Shown piece after piece: positions 13,109-18,998 of a DNA stretch of 21,608 nt (position 1 is the stretch's first letter; every line of letters starts with the position of its first letter). The notes below the pieces were generated by a model. That model did not search any database, had not been told where the DNA came from, and was given only the letters and a program-made list of their open reading frames with translations. Origin of the DNA: a virus. The translations under genes were made by a program, and so were the position numbers. The DNA is taken from the IMG/VR virus record IMGVR_UViG_3300006916_000468, positions 1 to 21,608 of that record. One strand, 5' to 3'.

Positions 13109-13375
13109 ATGGACGATCAAACTCAAATCAGCTTGACAAGGGCAGAACTAAAGTCGCTGCTTGAGGAGGCCGTCCAAGACGCTTTCACAAAAATGGGTAT
13201 GGACGTTACCGACCCAATCGAAATGCAAAGAGATTTTCAACACTTGCGTGAGTGGCGAGTAGCTGCGGCAGCGGTTCGAAAAAAAGGACTTCTAACACTC
13301 GTCGGTATAATCGTCGCAGGATCAGCAGCTGCTTTCTGGTTAGGCTTCAAAGCGATGATGGTACCACCATCTTAA
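13109..13375 (+). CDS. Small single-span membrane protein (DUF6127-like)
   Basis: This 88-aa protein has an acidic helical N-terminal part (LTRAELKSLLEEAVQDAF and MGMDVTDPIEMQRDFQHLREW), then Arg/Lys-rich residues and one membrane span at about 61-80 (LLTLVGIIVAGSAAAFWLGF). The pattern resembles small DUF6127-type proteins in phages and prophages of alphaproteobacteria; this assignment is from memory of the pattern only. GGAGG precedes the ATG. It could be a lysis accessory protein, such as a second holin or spanin-like factor, or unrelated. Confidence 0.65.
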   Translation: MDDQTQISLTRAELKSLLEEAVQDAFTKMGMDVTDPIEMQRDFQHLREWRVAAAAVRKKGLLTLVGIIVAGSAAAFWLGFKAMMVPPS

Positions 13376-13400
13376 TTATTGCTTGGATGCGTGACGGTCT

Positions 13401-13413
13401 TGAACTTAGTTAT
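13401..13413. promoter_or_regulatory. Degenerate palindrome copy, TGAACTTAGTTAT
   Basis: Eleven of 13 positions fit the ATAACT-N-AGTTAT pattern. It lies in the 63-base gap before the metallophosphoesterase gene. No good -35 box is visible in the matching register. Confidence 0.4.
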
Positions 13414-13438
13414 ACGAACAAGATCAAAAGGATAACGT

Positions 13439-15103
13439 ATGCCAAAAACAATAACAGTTACGCCTCAACAAACTTATGATGCGCTAGTCGACAATCGTGG
13501 TAACATGCGCGCAACTGCTCGTGACCTTGGCATATCTCGTGGTGCAGTAAAGTACCGACTTGATCGCGCTGCTCGTGAACTCGGACTTACTTTTGACAAA
13601 CCAACGTCAGGCGGCGTAATTGCGCAGACAGCTGCGGTGAAGCGTCCTTTGCCTACCAAAGGCAAGTTGAAGCGTTACATCATTACAGCTGCACAAAACA
13701 ACACTGACGTTCACACAGAGTTTTTCGTGAACCTTGTTGCATATGCAGAAGCTCTCGACGCAGAGCTTATGGTTGGTACATACTCCTACAATCGCGCGTC
13801 GTACTCTCAAAAATCAACGAAACGAAATCTTGGGCCCACCGAAGACGACAGGCAAGGCGATTGGTATGACCCAATCCTTACTCCTTACTTCTGTGACGAG
13901 ACAGTTGAACTTGCACCGATGCTTGAATGGCGCGGTGAATTGAACATTCAGCCAACAGCAAAACGTCCTTTGACGGGGCTTGAAACTTATACACAGCGAA
14001 AATCCGGTATATTTCCTCACGCAAAAATTCAGCTCACTTCCGTCGCAGGAACAAAAGCCGACGGCGCAAAAATGAATTACACGACGGGCACAGCAACTAT
14101 GCTGAACTACGTCAAGAAAAAAGCAGGGCTTGAAGCTGAATTTCATCATGCCTATGGCGCGTTGATCATCGAAGTTGACCATCTTGGCGACTGGTTCGTC
14201 AGGCAGTTACACGCTGACACTGATGGTAGTTTCTACGATATTCCCGACCTTGGTCAAAAAGGCGCTATCATTGTAAAAGATGGCGAAGTTAAGACAAATG
14301 GTGTTCCTGTTGAAGCGATCAACTGGGGCGATATTCACACAGAAGTTATTGACCCTGAATGTAAGGCCCTTGCTTTTGACAAAGGTGGAATGCTTGATTC
14401 TTTGAAACCAAAGCACCAACTTGCACACGACATTATTGACTTCGCAGTCAATAAAGGTCACCATGATCGTCACAACTCGCACATGCGCTTCCGCAAAAAA
14501 GTTCTTGGTCAGACAAACGTCCGTTCCGAGGTTGAAGGCGTCAAGAGTATGCTTGATTATATGCGCCGCGACTGGTGCTTGACTGTTGTTGCAGACGCAA
14601 ATCACGATAGGCATCTCGAACGTTGGTTAAACGAGAATGATCATCGTCACGACGACACGAACGCAATCTTCATGCTTGAGTGTGAACTCGACTTCAGGCG
14701 CGCTATTGAGAAAGACCCAAAACGTAAATACTTATTCCTTCATGAAGCTTTGAAACGAATGGGCCTGCCAAACGATGACTTATTCCTTCATGCCGATGAC
14801 CAGTTTGTCATCTGTCCTGATGAAGGTGGTGGGATCGAATGTTCACTTCATGGTGACATAGGACCTAACGGTTCACGCGGATCACCAATTGGTCTCAGTA
14901 AGATGGGTCGTCGTGCGAATACAGGTCACACGCACTCAGCTTGTATCTTAGACGGTCTCTACGTTGCGGGCACGTTATCATTGCTTGAACAAGAATGGAA
15001 CGTTGGTCCCTCGTCATGGTCACATTCGCAAATTGTTACCTATCCAAACGGTAAACGCACCATTGTGACTTTTTATAATGGTAAGTGGCGTGGCAACACC
15101 TAA
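13439..15103 (+). CDS. Helix-turn-helix protein with calcineurin-like metallophosphoesterase domain
   Basis: Residues about 10-50 of this 554-aa protein form a Fis-type helix-turn-helix (GNMRATARDLGISRGAVKYR). The large remaining part carries metallophosphoesterase motifs in order: GDIH (297-300), DANHD (386-390), HGD (471-473) and GHTH (496-499), which together supply the two-metal site of this fold. An extra His-rich segment (KGHHDRHNSHMRF, 339-351) sits between the first and second motifs. Such a combination suggests DNA binding followed by phosphodiester or phosphomonoester cleavage. It resembles in size and plan a group of phage proteins linked to DNA transfer or host DNA breakdown, but I cannot verify homology. 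It lies between capsid and neck genes, preceded by a degenerate copy of the recurrent palindrome. Confidence 0.75.
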   Translation: MPKTITVTPQQTYDALVDNRGNMRATARDLGISRGAVKYRLDRAARELGLTFDKPTSGGVIAQTAAVKRPLPTKGKLKRYIITAAQNNTDVHTEFFVNLVAYAEALDAELMVGTYSYNRASYSQKSTKRNLGPTEDDRQGDWYDPILTPYFCDETVELAPMLEWRGELNIQPTAKRPLTGLETYTQRKSGIFPHAKIQLTSVAGTKADGAKMNYTTGTATMLNYVKKKAGLEAEFHHAYGALIIEVDHLGDWFVRQLHADTDGSFYDIPDLGQKGAIIVKDGEVKTNGVPVEAINWGDIHTEVIDPECKALAFDKGGMLDSLKPKHQLAHDIIDFAVNKGHHDRHNSHMRFRKKVLGQTNVRSEVEGVKSMLDYMRRDWCLTVVADANHDRHLERWLNENDHRHDDTNAIFMLECELDFRRAIEKDPKRKYLFLHEALKRMGLPNDDLFLHADDQFVICPDEGGGIECSLHGDIGPNGSRGSPIGLSKMGRRANTGHTHSACILDGLYVAGTLSLLEQEWNVGPSSWSHSQIVTYPNGKRTIVTFYNGKWRGNT

Positions 15104-15111
15104 TTCAATCA

Positions 15112-15124
15112 ATAACTAAGTTAT
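15112..15124. promoter_or_regulatory. Palindrome copy, ATAACTAAGTTAT (perfect)
   Basis: This perfect copy lies nine bases after the metallophosphoesterase stop and before the neck genes. No TTGACA-like -35 fits in either direction, so here it may need an activator or act on elongation rather than on initiation. Confidence 0.7.
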
Positions 15125-15151
15125 TTCTCAAGTCGTTTCATCGTTGATGCT

Positions 15152-15166
15152 TGGCATTAGATGCCA
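15152..15166 (+). other. Short inverted repeat TGGCAT-TAG-ATGCCA
   Basis: A perfect 6-base stem with a 3-base loop lies between the palindrome at 15112 and the ribosome site of the adaptor gene. No U-run follows, so it is not a standard terminator; it may be an operator or an mRNA 5' hairpin. Confidence 0.4.
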
Positions 15167-15195
15167 TAGGATCGCAACGACGAAAGGACTTTGTT

Positions 15196-15681
15196 ATGAC
15201 GTTGACCGTAGGAACTGATGCTTATTTTACGCTTGATGGCGTGCGCGCATTTTGGGCAGCTCGCGGCGATACAGCATGGGCAGCGCTTTCAGATGCAGAT
15301 GCAGAAGTTCACATTCGAAAAGCAACAGATTGGGTTGATCGAAACTTTGAATTTATTGGTGACAAAGCCACTGGAATACAAAGATTAAAATGGCCACGTC
15401 GTTATGCAGAAATAGAAGGTCATGCGGTTGACGAAACAACTATCCCTTGGCAAGTAGAAGAAGCGACAGCACACGTTGCAGAGCTTTATCGTGCGGGAAC
15501 GTATGACCTAGAAGGCATCTTGACTGACGATGCCGCTGCAATCTCAATGCAGAAAGTTGACGTTATCACTGTTCAGTATGACACGTCAAAACGTCTTCAA
15601 GGCGCGGACATTCCTTCACACGTTTACGAGCTGTTAAGTTCAGTGACAAGAAACAATAGTGGAGGGCTTAAACGCGCATGA
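15196..15681 (+). CDS. Head-tail adaptor / DnaT-like connector protein
   Basis: This 161-aa protein matches the head-tail adaptor type often annotated as DnaT-like ssDNA-binding: a start with YFTLDGVRAFWAARGDTAW, then ATDWVDRNFEFIGDKATG, LKWPRR and IPWQVEEATAHVAELY. These proteins sit under the portal ring and begin the neck. An in-frame start at 15151 would add 15 residues but has no ribosome site; the chosen ATG has AAAGGA at good spacing. The stop overlaps the next start (ATGA), beginning a run of overlapped neck genes. Confidence 0.75.
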   Translation: MTLTVGTDAYFTLDGVRAFWAARGDTAWAALSDADAEVHIRKATDWVDRNFEFIGDKATGIQRLKWPRRYAEIEGHAVDETTIPWQVEEATAHVAELYRAGTYDLEGILTDDAAAISMQKVDVITVQYDTSKRLQGADIPSHVYELLSSVTRNNSGGLKRA

Positions 15682-16067
15682 CGTTTTACACTGGCCTACG
15701 CGATGATACTGCAGGACCTTTGATTGACCAGTTTGGTCAGTCAGGGACTTATCGCGTTCATGCAAGTGAGAGTTACGACAACGCGACAGGAAAAACGACA
15801 AAAGGAGCGCCAACTGACACAGCAGTAAAACTGCTTGAACTGAAAGGTGCCGGTCCTCGACAAGCTCAGGAGTGGAGCGAAGACGTTGCGAGTATGATGC
15901 GGACGGTTGTTTTGCTCTCAGCGAAGGAATTTGCCGCTGAAGGCGTGACACCTGAAGTTGATGAAGTGTTAATTTATGCGGGAAAAGAAAATAGGATTTT
16001 AGGAATTAAAGCTGTTGCTCCTGGCGGTGTCGCGGTGATTTACAAAATGGCGGTGCAATATGCCTAA
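15678..16067 (+). CDS. Head closure / stopper-type connector protein
   Basis: This 129-aa protein has an N-terminal FYTGLRDDTAGPLIDQFGQ block typical of neck or stopper proteins in siphoviruses, followed by beta-rich segments (AVKLLEL, EVDEVLIYAG, NRILGIKAVAPGG). Such proteins close the channel after DNA packaging and link the head to the tail. It overlaps the genes on both sides, by four bases upstream and eight bases downstream, in the conserved order adaptor, stopper, tail completion, tail terminator. The assignment rests on order and pattern rather than on a unique motif. Confidence 0.65.
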   Translation: MTFYTGLRDDTAGPLIDQFGQSGTYRVHASESYDNATGKTTKGAPTDTAVKLLELKGAGPRQAQEWSEDVASMMRTVVLLSAKEFAAEGVTPEVDEVLIYAGKENRILGIKAVAPGGVAVIYKMAVQYA

Positions 16068-16473
16068 AGGTTTATCTCCTCGACAATTCGCTCTTGATTT
16101 GAAAAAGTTTGGTAAGGTCACTCGTGATCAAGCAAGATTGATTTTTCAAAAAATTGTTCTTGACCTCGACACACGAATTGTTCTTGGGACTCCTGTTGAC
16201 GAAGGTGTTGCTAGAGGTAACTGGTACCCATCTGTCAGTCAACCGTCTAACAACGTGTCACTAGGAACAGCTGACAAGTCTGGTAACAAGTCAATCAGCG
16301 CGGCTGCAAGTGTGGCAGGAAGCTTGAAATTAGGAGACGTTGCTTGGTTCACAAACAACCTACCTTACATTTTGCCTCTTGAAAATGGTCATTCTGGTCA
16401 AGCACCTGAAGGCATGGTGGATATAAATTTAAACGCAGTTGCTGCTCAGTACGGTGGTAAAATAACACGATGA
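16060..16473 (+). CDS. HK97 gp10-like neck / tail-completion protein
   Basis: This 137-aa protein has the typical sequence VLGTPVDEGVARGNWYPSVS in the middle and WFTNNLPYILPLENGHSGQA with PEGMV near the C terminus. These are hallmarks of the HK97 gp10-like family, which works at the head-tail junction or on the tail tip side of the neck. The N terminus is basic and helical. It overlaps the previous gene by eight bases and the next by four bases. Its position before the tail terminator and tail tube is the common one. Confidence 0.8.
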   Translation: MPKGLSPRQFALDLKKFGKVTRDQARLIFQKIVLDLDTRIVLGTPVDEGVARGNWYPSVSQPSNNVSLGTADKSGNKSISAAASVAGSLKLGDVAWFTNNLPYILPLENGHSGQAPEGMVDINLNAVAAQYGGKITR

Positions 16474-16877
16474 CTTATGCTGCTGCAAACGCTGCAATTC
16501 GATTGCGATTTGAAAATGAGTGGGATGACGCTACTCCTGTTCAAATGCCAAATGTAAAGTTTAACACACCTGATACTGAGTGGGTGCGTTTAAACGTTGC
16601 ACAAGCGTCTTCGAGATGGGCATCATTTGGTGACCCGGATAACAACACCGAGAGAAATCTCGGACAAGTCATGGTTCAAATCTTCACGCCTTCGGGCGAA
16701 GGAGAAGGCCGTGGTTTAGAGCTTGCTGATCAAGTAAGAAGCATTTTTCGCTCGTGGCGAGATCCTGCTTCGGGTGTGCGGTTTCTGGTACCGCCGTATG
16801 CTCGGGTGATTGGCGTAGATAAGAAATGGTATCAAATAAACGTTGTCGCGCCATTCCAGTTCGACGACTTCACCTAA
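16470..16877 (+). CDS. Tail terminator protein
   Basis: This 135-aa protein starts with a helix (YAAANAAIRLRFENEWDD), then WVRLNVAQASS and RNLGQVMVQIFTPSGEGEGR followed by a helix ELADQVRSIFRSW and a strand. This alpha/beta plan, with a loop containing GEGEGRG between strand and helix, is usual for lambda gpU-like and related tail terminators. They cap the finished tail tube and provide the head joining surface. It starts with an ATGA overlap and is followed 18 bases later by the tail tube gene. Confidence 0.72.
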   Translation: MTYAAANAAIRLRFENEWDDATPVQMPNVKFNTPDTEWVRLNVAQASSRWASFGDPDNNTERNLGQVMVQIFTPSGEGEGRGLELADQVRSIFRSWRDPASGVRFLVPPYARVIGVDKKWYQINVVAPFQFDDFT

Positions 16878-16895
16878 CGGGAAAGGAGAATCCCA

Positions 16896-18092
16896 ATGCC
16901 TGATTTTGGCACTTCCAATCGGGTGGCACTCCGTCAGGTCGCTGAGTCGACTTGGGGTGACACTCCCGCGACTCCGACATTTGATGCAATTCGCTTCACA
17001 TCGGAATCACTGAACTACAACGCAGATTTCATCACGTCAGAAGAAATTCGCGCTGATCGAATGACACCAGACACTATCCAGGTTTCCAGCCAAGGCGCAG
17101 GAGACATCAATGGTGAATGGTCTTATGCAACTTACGACGCTTTCATTGAAGGCGCGATGTACTCAACGTGGGCTGAAACCGGAACAGCACAAGGTCCTGA
17201 CACAACGATTGCTATCGTAAAATCAGGCGGCTCGCCCAACACTTGGACACTGACAGATTCTGGTAGTGGTTTGGCATCAAACTCGTGGGTTGTTGGTCAG
17301 TTTGTAAAAGTGACAGGCTTTTCTACTGCAGGTGATTTCTTTGCTGAGATCACGTCAATTGCTGCAGGAACGCTCGGTATTCAGCCGCTTACGGACGTTG
17401 CTTCGGAAGCTGCTGGCGACTCTGTTACCATCACGCCACTTGATTACATTCGTAATGGCACGACCAAGAATTCTTACACAATTCAAAAGTCGTTCAGTGA
17501 TCTCGCAACTCCTGAATTGTGGAACTTTACTGGTTCACGAATTTCAACATGGAGTCTTGAGCTAGCTACTGGTTCGATTTTGACAACGACTTTTGGTGTC
17601 ATGGCAAAAGACGGTCAAATGACTGAGACGCAGTTCGCAGGTGCGACGATCAACCCTGCAAACACGAACACCGTCTTGAATGCTGTTGACAACGTTGCTG
17701 CTATCGTGTTTGACGGCGATCCAGGTGGCTCGACGTTCTATTTCAACTCTTTGTCGATCAGCCTCGACAACGCATTGCGTGGTCAGGAAGCAGTTGGTAC
17801 ACTCGGGCTGATTGGTGTTGAAGCAGGTCGATTGTCTTTGACTGGCTCAATTGAACTTTACTTTGAGAACAGTTCACTATTTGATAAGTTCCGTGCCGCG
17901 ACAGCATTCGGTTTGTCATTCTTGGCTCAAGACACATCTGGTAACGCGTATGTTGTGACGATTCCGCGTGCAAAGTACACTCAGATGGAAATCGTTGCAG
18001 GTGGTCTTGATCAAGACATCTTTGCGTCTGCGCAGTTCGAAGCGATCATCAACACTGCTGGTACTCACCAGTATCAGATCAGCCGTACTTAA
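16896..18092 (+). CDS. Major tail tube protein
   Basis: This 398-aa protein begins with SNRVALRQVAESTWGDTPAT and ESLNYNADFITSEEIRADR, a start seen in many siphovirus tail tube proteins of the larger type. A beta-rich insertion (about 90-180) follows, then YTIQKSFSDLATPELWNFTG and a C-terminal half with FNSLSISLDNALRGQEAVGT. It forms stacked rings of the tail tube. A strong AAAGGAG site lies before the ATG. A hairpin terminator follows the stop, and next comes the tail assembly chaperone, the normal order. The Ser, Gly and Thr-rich middle could be an exposed domain on the tail surface. Confidence 0.82.
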   Translation: MPDFGTSNRVALRQVAESTWGDTPATPTFDAIRFTSESLNYNADFITSEEIRADRMTPDTIQVSSQGAGDINGEWSYATYDAFIEGAMYSTWAETGTAQGPDTTIAIVKSGGSPNTWTLTDSGSGLASNSWVVGQFVKVTGFSTAGDFFAEITSIAAGTLGIQPLTDVASEAAGDSVTITPLDYIRNGTTKNSYTIQKSFSDLATPELWNFTGSRISTWSLELATGSILTTTFGVMAKDGQMTETQFAGATINPANTNTVLNAVDNVAAIVFDGDPGGSTFYFNSLSISLDNALRGQEAVGTLGLIGVEAGRLSLTGSIELYFENSSLFDKFRAATAFGLSFLAQDTSGNAYVVTIPRAKYTQMEIVAGGLDQDIFASAQFEAIINTAGTHQYQISRT

Positions 18093-18111
18093 CGGTACCG
18101 AAGTGCGCACA

Positions 18112-18142
18112 GCGAGAGGGGTAGTCGGGTCTCCCCTCTCGC
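18112..18142 (+). terminator. Intrinsic terminator after the tail tube gene
   Basis: A perfect 10-base-pair stem, GCGAGAGGGG with CCCCTCTCGC, and an 11-base loop. The downstream tract is T-rich but broken by other bases (ATCTTGTTCTTG), so termination may be partial, letting transcription enter the chaperone and tape measure genes. Confidence 0.65.
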
Positions 18143-18225
18143 ATCTTGTTCTTGTATTGTATAAATTAGAAAGATTGCTTATCTTGGGGTTGTCATGCTA
18201 CCCGACCCTTAAGAAAGGATTTTTA

Positions 18226-18627
18226 ATGACTGACCTGAAATTTGATATTAACGATTTTCGTCTCGATGACGAAGCCGTGGAAAACGGTGTGTGGGTTGAC
18301 TTCGGCGGTAACGCTGCTTTTAAACTCGCGCCTTTCGACAATCCTTCATTTGAAGACGCTTTCCGTAAAGCCAACAAACCTTACCAAGATCTTGGCAAGA
18401 AGCCAACAACCGAAGAACAAGAAACGATCATGTGTCGCACAATGTCACAGTTCATCGTTCTTGATTGGCGTGGTGTTTTTGATGGCGACAAAGAATGGAA
18501 GTTCTCACCCGACAATGCTTTCCGTCTTTTGACTGAACTACCACGCATTCGCGCGCGCATCATTATCGAAGCGCAGAACCTCGAAAACTTCAAAGCGAAA
18601 GCTCGCGAGGAAACCGAGGGAAACTAA
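18226..18627 (+). CDS. Tail assembly chaperone, G-type
   Basis: This 133-aa acidic protein (FDINDFRLDDEAVENGVWVD and DWRGVFDGDKEWKF) lies between tail tube and tape measure genes, where lambda G-like chaperones sit. The ATG at 18226 has AAGAAAGGA upstream. Longer in-frame starts would overlap the tail tube gene and the terminator. Its final codons, GGA AAC then TAA, contain the slippery heptamer GGGAAAC, from which ribosomes can shift back one base into the next frame to make the longer GT form. It would bind the tape measure protein during tail assembly. Confidence 0.82.
   Translation: MTDLKFDINDFRLDDEAVENGVWVDFGGNAAFKLAPFDNPSFEDAFRKANKPYQDLGKKPTTEEQETIMCRTMSQFIVLDWRGVFDGDKEWKFSPDNAFRLLTELPRIRARIIIEAQNLENFKAKAREETEGN
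18618..18624 (+). other. -1 ribosomal frameshift site GGGAAAC
   Basis: The heptamer is in the correct phase (G GGA AAC) directly before the TAA stop of the G gene. Lambda uses GGGAAAG at the same place. A perfect 8-base-pair hairpin (TACGGCGA and TCGCCGTA, 18654-18674) lies 29 bases downstream, further than usual for a stimulator. Confidence 0.82.
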
Positions 18628-18998
18628 AAAGCTGCGTCGTTTGGGAAATGAGCTACGGCGACAGGATCGCCGTACTTCAAAAAATTGCTGAACGTTCTGG
18701 AAAACTTCCTAGCGCATTAGCAAACAGACCAGTACCTTCAACGCACGCAGCACCTTATTTCGCCGCTTTCAAAAGGTTACACTCTTCGCGTATGATGGGA
18801 GGTAACGGCACACCGTCTGGGATTGCTCTGTCAGAGATCGAGTCCTACGCACGCATGTTCAAGTTCGATAGTCTAGAGGACCGTTTAGATCTTGTCCACT
18901 ATGTGAAAATCTGCGACGACGCCTGGTTAACTGAGGTGAACAAGCGGAGAGAACCAATTGCCAACGCAAGAAAGCACGCTCCGGGTAGGCGTCGATAG
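18624..18998 (+). CDS. T domain of frameshifted GT tail assembly chaperone
   Basis: This frame is -1 relative to the G gene. It is open from the slippery site onward, so a shift at 18618-18624 would give a 257-aa GT protein (133 residues read to the slip plus 124 more). The T part includes LPSALANRPVPS, GGNGTPSGIALSEIESYARM and WLTEVNKRREPIANARKH, and ends in a basic tail. An internal ATG at 18648 exists but has no good ribosome site. The GT form of such chaperones recruits tail tube protein to the tape measure. Its end overlaps the start of the tape measure gene by 41 bases. Confidence 0.8.
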   Translation, partial: LKSCVVWEMSYGDRIAVLQKIAERSGKLPSALANRPVPSTHAAPYFAAFKRLHSSRMMGGNGTPSGIALSEIESYARMFKFDSLEDRLDLVHYVKICDDAWLTEVNKRREPIANARKHAPGRRR

